DNA of 57,355 nucleotides from an uncultured Clostridia bacterium (lineage in GTDB: Bacteria; Bacillota; Clostridia; Oscillospirales; Ruminococcaceae): contig CAMWMN010000002.1 of assembly GCA_947175385.1 (NCBI GenBank), positions 1 through 57,355 of the forward strand. The letters run 5' to 3'. Made by a program: the position numbers and the translations under genes. This document shows, in pieces, positions 49,180 to 57,024 of this stretch. Numbering within the stretch: the first letter of the stretch is position 1; every line of letters starts with the position of its first letter. Below the pieces are notes generated by a model. That model made no database searches. It was not told where the DNA came from and worked only from the letters and a program-made list of their open reading frames with translations.

Positions 49180-51663
49180 TTAGTCTATAAGTGCCTCGCA
49201 CGCCTCAACGGCAATTACGAAACCACGCATGCTGTTTCTCAAGCCGTTAAGAGTTTCCTCATCGTTGTAATCATATACATAACAATAGTCAAACCAGTAG
49301 TCGTGCGCTGCGGCGTATGCCTCGTTGACCGCTGTCAGCATATCAGTAAATTCGAGGTCGCCTTCGCCGGGGTAGATAGCCAAATCAAATCTGCGGTCGA
49401 TGTACTCATCGAAAATTTCATCAAGCTCGTCAAAACTCATTGTGCTGAAGTCATCATTTGCGTGAGAAGCACCGGGAGTGAGGGCGCTCGGAGGGTTTGG
49501 CATAACGGGAGTAACGGGTGTTTCAGGTGTGGAAGATTCGATGTAGTTCTTGAAAACATCAATCTTCTCCAATGCGTCCATAACTTCCTGTTCAAATTCC
49601 TCGAACTTTTTCTCGGTATTTGAATCCATATCGCTGGTGAAGTCGATTGCATTACCGGGAACTGCCAGAATCTCATTGGATGAGGACTTGCTTGCCGTGA
49701 GGGTAATCGCCGCGTTGCCGTAAACAGGAGTCTTTACACTGAGGTCAACTGTCTGGGAATCTGCGGTTGCAGAGCTTGAAACGGTAACCTGCAGACCGTC
49801 AAGAACGGTGAGCAGCTCATCGTCAATTGCGTCAAAGCCCTTGGGCATATTGACGGTTACGGTAAATGTGCCTACAGTAACATCTTGGTTGAAGCTCTTT
49901 ACGGTTTCAACACCGCTGTACGCAATGTTGAACTTGTACTCGCCGTCATCGTTCTCTTGGAACGAAAGCTCAACTGTGCCGCTCTTGTCATCAATCTTTA
50001 CACAATCAACCTTTGCGGTGAACTTTTCGCCGTCTGCATTGGCGATAAACTGAGCGTTAAAGCTCTTGTCGCTGTTCTTGTATGTAAACTCGATCTCGTT
50101 ATTAGGACCCACTGTGTAGGACTTCGCGAGAATGTCACCGTTTTTGTTGATAACGGTCTTGATGGAGAAGCCCACGGAATCGGGGAGAGAAACGGCATTT
50201 GCCACGATTGAGAATGCCGATTGATATTCGCTGAGCGTGATAGCGCCGCCGTTTTTGTTTACAAAATCAACGATTTGAGTGGAGAGATAGTTATCCTCAC
50301 CGATGTGGCTGACCATGTCCTTCATCATCGCGGAGAGTATTTTTCCGTTGAAGTCGGCGGTGATGAGTTTTCCGGAAATTTCCTCGCCGTTAATTGTGAG
50401 AGAACCGTTTTCCATTTCGGTTACGGCTTTTTCATAGTGCTTGAGGTAAATCTTGATAAGCTCTTCAATAAGACGGGAGATTTCCTTTTCGTCCAGCTCC
50501 AGAGCCACTGTTTCGGTAACGGACTGCGTATAGGAATCGCTGTCCACCTTGAACATCAACGCCTTATCCGAAGCGAACGGGAGAGCCAGATAGCACGTGC
50601 CGTCCTCGTTTACCAGAACCTTGGCATTGACCGTGATTTTGCCCTCTGTGCCAACATACATACCCATCGCGGAATCATTCGCCGCAACATCATATGTAAA
50701 GGTCGTGCCGTTGATGATGTCGATGATCTCATTTACGTCCGAAGCGTTGCCGATAGCGGATACTGCCGCATCGGTGAGATTGATCTGCGCACCGCCTGTT
50801 ATCTTGAGAGCATCCACACCGTAGGTTTCGGTAAGGAGCTGACTGTATGTCTTGACAAGAGAGCTGATGTCAAGTGAATCGTATCCGCCGAAAGAGCTTG
50901 TGTAGGTGTTATACGATGTCGGCAGAATACCATTGGCAGAATTGGCTGACGCAAGTGAACCATATGTTTCGGAAACAGCCTTCACGCCGTTGGAAATCGC
51001 GGACGCGTCAATCTTTTGGGCTATTCCCTTTACGGAGTTGCCCTCAACCATTGCTGCGTATCTGGACTTGCCCATAAACGTGCTGAGGAACGCTGCTTTG
51101 TTGGTGAAGAAGAAAATCGCCGCTGCCGCAAGCAGAGTAACTATTGTTGTAGCGATAACGATAATCGCAATCTTCGCGCCGTTTTTCTTCTTTACGGGAG
51201 CTGCCGCTACTGCCGCTGCTGAGCTTACGGCTCCCATATTGCCCATATCACCGAATCCGCCTGTGGGAGGCGCGTACTGCGGCATGGGAGCAGGTTCGCC
51301 GAATCCGCCTGTGGGGGGCGCGTACTGCGGCATTGGAGCAGGCTCACCGAATCCGCCCGTGGAAGGCGCGTAAGGAGCTGTTCCCGCAGCCGGAGCGCCA
51401 ACCGCCGCCGGTGTGGGTACGGAGCTTGGCATTGCCGAAACAAGGCTGTCCGAATCGGGCTGCTTGTCAAGGGATACGGCATTCACCGCCGTACCGCAAA
51501 CGGGGCAGAACTTGGCATTGTTTTCAAGCTCCAGTCCACATTTTGCGCACTGCTTTTTTCCCGAAGTGTTCTGCGCTGCGGGAGCGGGTTTACAGTCTGC
51601 TCCGCAGGATGGGCAAAATTTTGCCTCATCGGGGATTATGCTGTTGCATTTAGTACAAATCAT
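49180..51663 (-). CDS. Membrane protein with double zinc ribbon and large outer domain
   Basis: The 827-aa product starts with two zinc ribbons (Cys3, 6, 17, 20 and Cys39, 42, 53, 56), then a Pro/Gly/Ala linker with a 16-residue repeat GGFGEPAPMPQYAPPT (two full copies and a partial one). One membrane helix lies at about 163-187. The remaining 640 residues are outside the cell, Ser/Thr/Asp-rich, with KxITADFNGKI and several lipoprotein-like beta segments, and end in a conserved-looking acidic part. Zinc-ribbon plus membrane-anchor proteins of this kind are common in clostridia, but the role of this one is unknown. AAAGGA precedes the ATG; the promoter is at 51822-51850. Confidence 0.8.
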   Translation of the reverse strand: MICTKCNSIIPDEAKFCPSCGADCKPAPAAQNTSGKKQCAKCGLELENNAKFCPVCGTAVNAVSLDKQPDSDSLVSAMPSSVPTPAAVGAPAAGTAPYAPSTGGFGEPAPMPQYAPPTGGFGEPAPMPQYAPPTGGFGDMGNMGAVSSAAAVAAAPVKKKNGAKIAIIVIATTIVTLLAAAAIFFFTNKAAFLSTFMGKSRYAAMVEGNSVKGIAQKIDASAISNGVKAVSETYGSLASANSANGILPTSYNTYTSSFGGYDSLDISSLVKTYSQLLTETYGVDALKITGGAQINLTDAAVSAIGNASDVNEIIDIINGTTFTYDVAANDSAMGMYVGTEGKITVNAKVLVNEDGTCYLALPFASDKALMFKVDSDSYTQSVTETVALELDEKEISRLIEELIKIYLKHYEKAVTEMENGSLTINGEEISGKLITADFNGKILSAMMKDMVSHIGEDNYLSTQIVDFVNKNGGAITLSEYQSAFSIVANAVSLPDSVGFSIKTVINKNGDILAKSYTVGPNNEIEFTYKNSDKSFNAQFIANADGEKFTAKVDCVKIDDKSGTVELSFQENDDGEYKFNIAYSGVETVKSFNQDVTVGTFTVTVNMPKGFDAIDDELLTVLDGLQVTVSSSATADSQTVDLSVKTPVYGNAAITLTASKSSSNEILAVPGNAIDFTSDMDSNTEKKFEEFEQEVMDALEKIDVFKNYIESSTPETPVTPVMPNPPSALTPGASHANDDFSTMSFDELDEIFDEYIDRRFDLAIYPGEGDLEFTDMLTAVNEAYAAAHDYWFDYCYVYDYNDEETLNGLRNSMRGFVIAVEACEALID
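51251..51372 (-). repeat. 48-bp tandem repeat inside the zinc-ribbon gene
   Basis: Two full 48-bp units (51251-51298 and 51299-51346) and part of a third encode the GGFGEPAPMPQYAPPT linker. The units differ at only a few bases, so copy number could change by slippage and alter linker length. Confidence 0.8.
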
Positions 51664-51821
51664 CTTTAATTCCTTTCTCCGATACAGCTAACACACATCT
51701 ACAAAACCGAACTACGAGAAAACACTTTAATATAAATATAAGCCTTATCTCTTCTTTTTCATCTCGCTATCGGCAAAACGAAAAAGAGCCACATACAGTC
51801 CGAAAAAGGTTAGCTTAATTT

Positions 51822-51850
51822 ATTATAAATCTAAAAATTAATTTTGTCAA
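51822..51850 (-). promoter_or_regulatory. Sigma-A promoter of the zinc-ribbon gene
   Basis: On the minus strand, TTGACA (51845-51850) and TATAAT (51822-51827) are exact consensus with a 17-bp spacer. It leaves a leader of about 150 nt, in which I see no clear structure. Confidence 0.85.
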
Positions 51851-51924
51851 TATGCTAGTTGTACGAATTTAACAAGAAATTTTTATGTACTTTGTGCAAT
51901 AATACCAGACAATATATAAATTTG

Positions 51925-51956
51925 CGGTTCTCCCCGCTGTACAGCAAGGAGAACCG
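51925..51956 (-). terminator. Terminator-like stem after the flavoprotein gene
   Basis: CGGTTCTCC and GGAGAACCG form a 9-bp stem enclosing a short GCTGTACAGC palindrome, followed on the minus strand by CAAATTTAT. The T-run is weak. Confidence 0.55.
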
Positions 51957-51978
51957 TAAACCAGTCTGAAATAAAGTC

Positions 51979-52521
51979 TCATATTTTATCCGCAAGCTCT
52001 GCTGCTTGTTTGCAGCCATCGGTTTTTTCAATATCGCCCACGTTCAGCACACCGGGAATCAGGACTTCTCCCGCCATCTCCCATTTAAGAAGTGCCGCCG
52101 ACCGTTCAATGGGGATACGCACGCCGTCCAGAACCGACATATCGTGCTCCTCGCAGCAAGCAATCAGAGCACATTTCTTGCCTGCGATGTCCTTGCCGCC
52201 AACGACCAGCGAGAACAGCTTGTCGATAACACCCTTAATCTGCGCGGGGATAGAGTACCAGTAGACTGGCATCGTGAAAACGACAACGTCCGCTTCCAGA
52301 ATGCTCGGCGCTAACAGATTGAAATCGTCATCAAACGAGCAAGCCTTGCCCGATTTGTAACAGGTTTCGCACGCGTGACAGCCGCCAACATTTTTCAATG
52401 CCGCGTTAAACCTCGTAATGGTATTGCCGTTCTTCTCCGCCGCCGCGATAAATGCGTCCGTCATAGCGAAGCTGTTTCCGTTCTTGCGCGGGCTTCCGGT
52501 AATTACAACAATTTTGCTCAT
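51979..52521 (-). CDS. NADPH-dependent FMN reductase / iron-sulfur flavoprotein-like
   Basis: The 180-aa product has the flavodoxin-like FMN loop in GSPRKNGNSF near the N-terminus, and a short cysteine cluster (CHACETC, then C) at about 48-60, as in the iron-sulfur flavoprotein group and related oxidoreductases. PVYWYSIPAQIKGVIDK is typical of the family. The likely job is reduction of small molecules or stress response; the substrate is unknown. The start at 52521 has AAAGGAG upstream. It diverges from an HxlR-type regulator through overlapping promoters, so it is probably under that regulator. Confidence 0.88.
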   Translation of the reverse strand: MSKIVVITGSPRKNGNSFAMTDAFIAAAEKNGNTITRFNAALKNVGGCHACETCYKSGKACSFDDDFNLLAPSILEADVVVFTMPVYWYSIPAQIKGVIDKLFSLVVGGKDIAGKKCALIACCEEHDMSVLDGVRIPIERSAALLKWEMAGEVLIPGVLNVGDIEKTDGCKQAAELADKI

Positions 52522-52541
52522 AGACTCCTTTCGATATCCGC

Positions 52542-52570
52542 TTGACATTTACGGCTTATTATGGTATAAT
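52542..52570 (+). promoter_or_regulatory. Sigma-A promoter of the HxlR-type gene
   Basis: TTGACA (52542-52547) and TATAAT (52565-52570), exact consensus, 17-bp spacer. Its -10 box overlaps the -10 box of the divergent flavoprotein promoter by 2 bp. Confidence 0.85.
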
Positions 52571-52597
52571 TATAACACAAATGATTGCAAAATGCAA
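52569..52597 (-). promoter_or_regulatory. Sigma-A promoter of the flavoprotein gene
   Basis: On the minus strand, TTGCAT (52592-52597) and TATAAT (52569-52574) with a 17-bp spacer. The shared TATAATTATA centre at 52565-52574 is itself a palindrome, so one bound protein could block both promoters. Confidence 0.8.
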
Positions 52598-52641
52598 GTA
52601 CGCACCTTCAGGTGATATACTTACCAAAAGGAGAGTGTAAA

Positions 52642-52989
52642 ATGGACAACAAAGAGAAATATGAGAGCTGCATATCAGAGGCACACCTCACCGAAACGGG
52701 CTTCAGCTACACATTGTCGCTGATAAACGGAAAATACAAAATGACGATACTGTATACATTGATGTGCTTTGGAGTGGTTCGCTTCAACGAAATGAAAAGG
52801 TATATCGGAGAAATTTCCTACAAGACATTAAGCTCGACGTTGAAAGAGCTTGAATCCGACCAACTGATAAACCGCAAGGAATACCCGCAGGTGCCGCCAA
52901 AGGTGGAGTACAGTCTTACCGAAAGAGGTAAAACGCTTATCCCGATTCTGGATTCAATGTGCGATTGGGGAGAGAAAAACCGATTGTGA
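52642..52989 (+). CDS. HxlR-family transcriptional regulator
   Basis: The 115-aa winged-helix protein has the HxlR pattern: LINGKYKMTILYTLM (helix 2), RFNEMKRYIGEISYKTLSSTLKELESDQLI (recognition part) and the wing YPQVPPKVEYSLTERGK. Cysteines near the N-terminus (Cys9), in the core (near 48) and near the C-terminus (near 108) could sense redox or electrophile stress, as in some relatives. The ATG at 52642 has AAAGGAGAG upstream. Its head-to-head position suggests control of the flavoprotein gene and of itself. Confidence 0.93.
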   Translation: MDNKEKYESCISEAHLTETGFSYTLSLINGKYKMTILYTLMCFGVVRFNEMKRYIGEISYKTLSSTLKELESDQLINRKEYPQVPPKVEYSLTERGKTLIPILDSMCDWGEKNRL

Positions 52990-52995
52990 CCAACC

Positions 52996-53029
52996 AAGGC
53001 AACACCGCACAAAGCTGAAGTGTTGCCTT
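52996..53029 (+). terminator. Terminator after the HxlR gene
   Basis: AAGGCAACAC and GTGTTGCCTT form a perfect 10-bp stem; a weak AATACATT follows. Confidence 0.65.
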
Positions 53030-53046
53030 AATACATTATCAAAAAG

Positions 53047-53074
53047 TTGTCCCCCGATTTTACTCGGGGGACAA
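53047..53074. terminator. Terminator after the G5/3D gene
   Basis: TTGTCCCCCGA and TCGGGGGACAA form an 11-bp stem. On the minus strand it is followed by CTTTTTG, so it serves mainly the 53084-54148 gene. Confidence 0.85.
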
Positions 53075-53083
53075 ACCTTATAA

Positions 53084-54148
53084 TCAGCCGTTGCCTTCCG
53101 ACAACACATAAATGTCTACGTAATGAACTCCCCAATGGCAGGAATCCGCGTAGCTGCCCATAAACAGGTCAATCGTGGTTCTGCCGTCCATCAGTCCCAG
53201 ACCCGTATCGGCGGCGATTGCGTAGCCGTAAACCGTGCCGTCCGGGGAAACAATGTAAAGCTCGCTTCCGTACGGGATCACGTTGGGATTAACAGCTACC
53301 GTGCCGACTACCGCGTAGCGTCCGCTGGCGGTTTTCGCGCCGGCGCGCGCACTGTACGCAGTGGACTTGCCCGAGATCACACGCGTGTAGTTCTCGGGAA
53401 TGCCGTTCACCAACTTCAGTTGGGTAGGGTCTTCCATTTTCGCATACGGAACATTGATTGCAGTGCCGCGTTCCACAACCTCGGTTACCGGCTGCTTGGA
53501 GATCGTTTCGGAGAGCTGCTCCGTTTCGGAGAGCTTGCCGTCAATGTAGGTTTCCTTGACCGTGACGGTGTGTTTTCCGTTTTCGCCCTCGGTGATGACC
53601 GTTTCATCACCGATTTTGCGGTTGGAGTTGTCGATATATTCCGTGTTGTACGGGATTTCGCTCTCTTCGGTTTTGGTTACGTATTTAACGCGTGTAACGT
53701 TGATTTCCATACCCGCTTTTACTCTGTCCTCGCGGTCGCAGTTCAGGCGGTCGTCCTCGCCAAGTGTGATTCCGGCATTTTCAAGAGCCTCGGCAACCGT
53801 GCCATCCGTTGCGGGAAAAGTATTCGTTTCACCGTCTGCGGTGACTGTGATGTCGAACGCGCGGTGGATAATGATGTGCTCGGAGTTGTTTTCATCCTTG
53901 GTGCAGCTTACACGGTCATTGATCCCCAACTCGTAATCCTCTGAACGCAGTATCGCGTAGATGTCGGTTTCGTTGGTCTTGATCTCGCGGGTAATGCCGT
54001 TATCGGTTACATACACGGTGTTTTTGAAATACAGCAAACCAGTAAGGGTTACCATCATCGCCAAAGCCGCCGCGAATATGCCGAGCTTTACGATTCTGCC
54101 CTTTAAGAGCATTCGGTTCATTTTAAGATTCACTATCTGTGGTTTCAT
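53084..54148 (-). CDS. Cell-wall protein with DUF348, G5 and 3D domains (YabE/Rpf-like)
   Basis: The 354-aa product has a membrane anchor or uncleaved signal (about 19-41), two ubiquitin-like DUF348 domains (about 45-135), a G5 domain (about 140-215) and a C-terminal 3D domain (about 260-354) with GKSTAYSARAG and AADTGLGLMDGRTTIDLF. The aspartates of the 3D site are kept. Such proteins cut or remodel peptidoglycan, as resuscitation-promoting-factor relatives with lytic transglycosylase-like folds. The start at 54148 has TGGAGG 6 nt upstream; an upstream in-frame ATG at 54193 has only a weak site. Confidence 0.9.
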   Translation of the reverse strand: MKPQIVNLKMNRMLLKGRIVKLGIFAAALAMMVTLTGLLYFKNTVYVTDNGITREIKTNETDIYAILRSEDYELGINDRVSCTKDENNSEHIIIHRAFDITVTADGETNTFPATDGTVAEALENAGITLGEDDRLNCDREDRVKAGMEINVTRVKYVTKTEESEIPYNTEYIDNSNRKIGDETVITEGENGKHTVTVKETYIDGKLSETEQLSETISKQPVTEVVERGTAINVPYAKMEDPTQLKLVNGIPENYTRVISGKSTAYSARAGAKTASGRYAVVGTVAVNPNVIPYGSELYIVSPDGTVYGYAIAADTGLGLMDGRTTIDLFMGSYADSCHWGVHYVDIYVLSEGNG

Positions 54149-54249
54149 AACGCCTCCATCAGTCAATTGTACATTGTCAATCGATTTCGCCATTTTCTTT
54201 TCTGTAACAAATTTGTTTCTATTAGTCCCTTCCGTTTGGGATTAATGCT

Positions 54250-54278
54250 ATTATAACGCTTTTTTTTGTAAATGTCAA
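54250..54278 (-). promoter_or_regulatory. Sigma-A promoter of the G5/3D gene
   Basis: On the minus strand, TTGACA (54273-54278) and TATAAT (54250-54255), exact consensus, 17-bp spacer. The 54279-54506 stretch upstream is AT-rich; apart from a doubled TTGTAACCTTTT I see nothing in it. Confidence 0.85.
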
Positions 54279-54506
54279 ACATAGCGAGAGTGTGGAATTT
54301 GTGCACTTTTCACAAAAATGATTTGTAACCTTTTTGTAACCTTTTGAAATTTGGATCAAAAATTGGAATATCCTGTAAATAATTTTTGATTTTGTGGTAA
54401 ATTTAACTAAATATCCGCATAATTACGCTTTTGTCATATTTGTATAAAAGTTTTACCAAAATCCGCAGTAAAATTGTGAAATATACCCGTAAGATATGTA
54501 CAAAAA

Positions 54507-54537
54507 ACGGCTTCCCTACAAAATGTAGGGAAGCCGT
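54507..54537 (-). terminator. Terminator after the first HPr-like gene
   Basis: ACGGCTTCCCTACA and TGTAGGGAAGCCGT form a perfect 14-bp stem with a 3-nt loop, ending on the minus strand in TTTTTTG. Confidence 0.92.
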
Positions 54538-54554
54538 CTTGTTTTTTCGATAAA

Positions 54555-54785
54555 TCAGTCTACGATGAAGTCCTTGATTTCATCAAGAAAATCGCCGCAG
54601 TCATCGCTGTGGATTCTCAGTTCGAGGTCCTTAGACAGGTCAAGGCTGAAGATACCCATGATCGACTTTGCGTCGATTGCGTATCTGCCGCTGATGATGT
54701 CTACATCATAGTCCACTCTCGTTACCAAAGCAACGAAATTCTTTACATCATCGATTGCGTTTATACGGATTTTTGCGTTTGTCAT
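54555..54785 (-). CDS. HPr-like protein without catalytic histidine (copy 1)
   Basis: The 76-aa product has the HPr fold pattern: SGRYAIDAKSIMGIFSLDL matches the regulatory-serine region, with Ser41 in the place of HPr Ser46. The N-terminal loop that should read GxHARPA with the phosphorylated His15 is replaced by AIDDVKNF. It therefore cannot pass phosphate in the sugar phosphotransferase chain as normal HPr does; a Crh-like regulatory role is possible. AAAGGAAG precedes the ATG. The paralogue lies 130 nt upstream. Confidence 0.85.
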   Translation of the reverse strand: MTNAKIRINAIDDVKNFVALVTRVDYDVDIISGRYAIDAKSIMGIFSLDLSKDLELRIHSDDCGDFLDEIKDFIVD

Positions 54786-54864
54786 AATAAATCTTCCTTT
54801 CGTTTGTGGGGTTCCCACTTTTTCCCAAGGCTGCCCGATTTGGACTGCCATACCTACTACTTAT

Positions 54865-54894
54865 AATTTACCACATTTATACCCCGTTTGTCAA
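54865..54894 (-). promoter_or_regulatory. Probable promoter of the first HPr-like gene
   Basis: On the minus strand, TTGACA (54889-54894) and TAAATT (54865-54870) with an 18-bp spacer. It overlaps the end of the paralogue region, so copy 1 may also be read from the upstream promoter. Confidence 0.55.
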
Positions 54895-54915
54895 GGGGCT
54901 TTTTGTAAAAATTTG

Positions 54916-55152
54916 TTAAGCGACAACAAATTTTTTCACATCATCAAGGAAATTTTCAGCGTCCTCGCCGTCCGAATGGACTTTCATTTCCAACGTTTTG
55001 CCCAAATCAAGACTGAATATCCCCATGATTGACTTTGCGTCCACCGAGTATCGTCCCGACTGCAAATCCACCTCAAATGTGTATCCGCAGACGATTCCCA
55101 CGAACTCCTTTACATCGCTGATTGAATCAAGCTTAATCCTATACTCTTTCAT
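54916..55152 (-). CDS. HPr-like protein without catalytic histidine (copy 2)
   Basis: The 78-aa product is a paralogue of copy 1: SGRYSVDAKSIMGIFSLDL with Ser41, and SISDVKEF where HPr has its His15 loop. Both share an acidic C-terminal helix (FLDDVKKFVV). AAGGGGG lies about 8 nt before ATG, inside the spacer that follows repeat copy G. The gene has a leader of about 300 nt, far longer than its own coding length, which hints at leader-based control. Confidence 0.85.
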   Translation of the reverse strand: MKEYRIKLDSISDVKEFVGIVCGYTFEVDLQSGRYSVDAKSIMGIFSLDLGKTLEMKVHSDGEDAENFLDDVKKFVVA

Positions 55153-55175
55153 AATTTAACCCCCTTATTTAGATA

Positions 55176-55273
55176 GCAAATTGCGAACCGTGCAGATGAG
55201 CGCAGCTCATCTGCACTAGCCGAGCATCGCGTCGCACCTGCGGTGCAACGCGCCACTCGCTTTCGCAATTTGC
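55176..55273 (-). repeat. Branched palindromic element, copy G (upstream of HPr-like copy 2)
   Basis: The outer stem is a perfect 12-bp repeat, GCAAATTGCGAA (55176-55187) and its complement at 55262-55273. In the transcript the first arm is GCGAGTGGCGCG with GCGTTGCACC/GGTGCGACGC (one G-U) and GATGCTCGGCTAG; the second is a perfect 12-bp hairpin GTGCAGATGAGC with a 3-nt loop. Then 23 nt with AATAAGGGGG lead to the start codon. Confidence 0.85.
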
Positions 55274-55420
55274 ATGAGCTACCAATATATTGTTGCGAGT
55301 TATAGCGTGCGAAACTCGCGCCCATGGCATTGCGCCACTGGTCGCCAGTATATTGTTGTAAGTTATAACGCGCTAAACTCGTACCGCCAATAGGTTGTTT
55401 TGAATTTGCACTGCACGCCT
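55274..55420 (-). repeat. Companion repeat modules upstream of copy G
   Basis: On the minus strand there are three units. Two are clear: GCGTTATAACTTACAACAAT followed by ATACTGG, and CGCTATAACTCGCAACAAT followed by ATATTGG. The third is looser, around AATTCAAAACAACCTATTGG. The last runs directly into the outer arm of copy G. Confidence 0.6.
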
Positions 55421-55465
55421 TAGGGTTGACGCTTCCGAAACAGTTCTATTCGTCCCCCTAGAAAT

Positions 55466-55494
55466 AATATAACAATATTTTGAAAAAATGTCAA
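55466..55494 (-). promoter_or_regulatory. Sigma-A promoter of HPr-like copy 2
   Basis: On the minus strand, TTGACA (55489-55494) and TATATT (55466-55471) with a 17-bp spacer. The start near 55459 puts the companion modules and copy G inside the leader. Confidence 0.75.
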
Positions 55495-55501
55495 TAGCAT
55501 A

Positions 55502-55530
55502 TTGCAAATTTCGTAATTTTAAGGTATAAT
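55502..55530 (+). promoter_or_regulatory. Sigma-A promoter of mtaB
   Basis: TTGCAA (55502-55507) and TATAAT (55525-55530) with a 17-bp spacer, back to back with the HPr-like promoter. The mtaB leader (about 55537-55633) contains AATTCGG, which can pair with CCGAATT over a long loop. Confidence 0.8.
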
Positions 55531-55633
55531 AGAGGGGTAAAGTAAATTCGGTTTGGTGAAATTGCATATATTCACTGCATAACAATTTGTAATATTTCCG
55601 GGATTTCGCCGAATTGTATAAAGAGGTGACGGT

Positions 55634-56914
55634 ATGACCTTTGAGGTTATAACGCTTGGATGTAAACTCAATTATTGCGAAAGCGCCGCGATTGAGAAAG
55701 CCTTTCTTGCGGACGGATTCACTAATCCCCGTGATGGTGAAAAAGCGGACGTATACATTATAAACTCCTGCGCGGTAACGGGCACGGCGGTTACTAAAGC
55801 GCGCCACGAGCTGTCGAAATGCCGCCGCGAGAATCCCGATTGTGTGGCTGTGCTGTGCGGGTGCTTTCCGCAGAGCTATCCCGAGGAGGCAGGGCTGAAA
55901 TCCAATGCGGATATCATTGTCGGAAACTCGGACAAAAGCCGACTTCCCGAGTTGGTGCGCGTGTATCTTCAAAACCGCGTAAAGACAGTCAAAATCTCCC
56001 CCCTGTCGCGGGAGTATGATTTAAGATCGGCTGTTCCCGATGAGGACAGAACCCGCGCGTTCATTAAAATCGAGGACGGCTGTGACCGTTTCTGCGCGTA
56101 TTGCATAATCCCCACGGCGCGCGGAAGAGTGCGCTCTCTGCCGCTTGATTTAATTACCGAACAGTCGGTTCAGTGCGTGGAGCATGGACACCGCGAGATT
56201 GTCCTTACGGGAATCAACCTCGGCTGTTACGGGCAGGATCTGGGATTGACGCTCGGCGACGCGGTAAAAGCCGCCGCGCGGTCGGGAGTGGAACGCGTGC
56301 GGTTAAGCTCTCTTGAGCCTGAGATGATTACCGATGAGGAAATCGAGAAGTTCCGCGCTGTTCCAACGCTCTGTCCGCATTTTCACCTGTCGCTCCAGTC
56401 GGGCAGCGATACGGTGCTGAAGCGTATGAACCGCAAGTACACCGCGCAGCAGTACCGCGAAACGGCGGACAAGCTCCGCGCGGCATTTCCGGGGTGTTCG
56501 ATCACCACCGACATTATTGTGGGATTCCCCAGCGAAACGGATCAGGAGTTCCTTGAAACGGTGGATTTCGCGCGGAAAATCGGGTTTGCGAAAATCCACG
56601 TGTTCCCGTATTCCATACGTAAGGGTACGGTTGCCGCGGAAATGCCGCAGCTGCCTCCGTCTGTCAAGACAGACCGCGTGCAGATGCTTACCGCCGCCGC
56701 CAAGGAACTCGAACAGAAGTTCTACGAGTCGCGGATCGGTACTGTTCACACGGTATTGATTGAGAAAGCGCAGTCCCCCGAGTATTCCCACGGATTTACT
56801 GAAAGTTATATTTCTGTCAGAATATACGGGGCGAATATTCCACGTCATACACTCGCAAAGGTTCAAGTCACGGGATACCGCGACAATTACTGCATAGGAC
56901 AGTTGACAGTGTAA
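55634..56914 (+). CDS. mtaB: tRNA t6A37 methylthiotransferase MtaB
   Basis: MtaB adds a methylthio group to t6A at position 37 of tRNAs. The 426-aa product has the N-terminal UPF0004 cluster cysteines (Cys10 in TLGCKLN, Cys46 in NSCAVT, Cys77 in LCGCF), and the radical SAM motif CDRFCAYC (Cys150, 154, 157). A C-terminal TRAM-like domain begins near 370. The TLGCKLNYCES start and VPDEDRTRAFIKIEDGC separate it from MiaB. AGAGGTGA precedes the ATG. Confidence 0.95.
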   Translation: MTFEVITLGCKLNYCESAAIEKAFLADGFTNPRDGEKADVYIINSCAVTGTAVTKARHELSKCRRENPDCVAVLCGCFPQSYPEEAGLKSNADIIVGNSDKSRLPELVRVYLQNRVKTVKISPLSREYDLRSAVPDEDRTRAFIKIEDGCDRFCAYCIIPTARGRVRSLPLDLITEQSVQCVEHGHREIVLTGINLGCYGQDLGLTLGDAVKAAARSGVERVRLSSLEPEMITDEEIEKFRAVPTLCPHFHLSLQSGSDTVLKRMNRKYTAQQYRETADKLRAAFPGCSITTDIIVGFPSETDQEFLETVDFARKIGFAKIHVFPYSIRKGTVAAEMPQLPPSVKTDRVQMLTAAAKELEQKFYESRIGTVHTVLIEKAQSPEYSHGFTESYISVRIYGANIPRHTLAKVQVTGYRDNYCIGQLTV

Positions 56915-56944
56915 AATTAAAATTTACGCTTTGGGACGTGGGTT

Positions 56945-57024
56945 TTGTGCGTTATAACCTAAAACAACATATTGATAACGCAGTTTAGCGCGTTATAACT
57001 CACATCAAGTTATCAGCGACTAGT
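56945..57024 (+). repeat. Companion repeat modules upstream of copy H
   Basis: Two units: GTGCGTTATAACCTAAAACA with ATATTGATAACGC, and GCGCGTTATAACTCACATCA with GTTATCAGCGACTAG, which runs into the outer arm of copy H. They share GCGTTATAACYY with the modules of copies A and G. Confidence 0.55.

Noticed and set aside
51251-51372. CRISPR-like repeat
   Set aside because: The units are contiguous without spacers and in frame within a coding region, so this is a coding tandem repeat.
54555-55152. Ordinary phosphotransferase HPr proteins
   Set aside because: The His15 loop is missing in both copies, so they are called HPr-like only.
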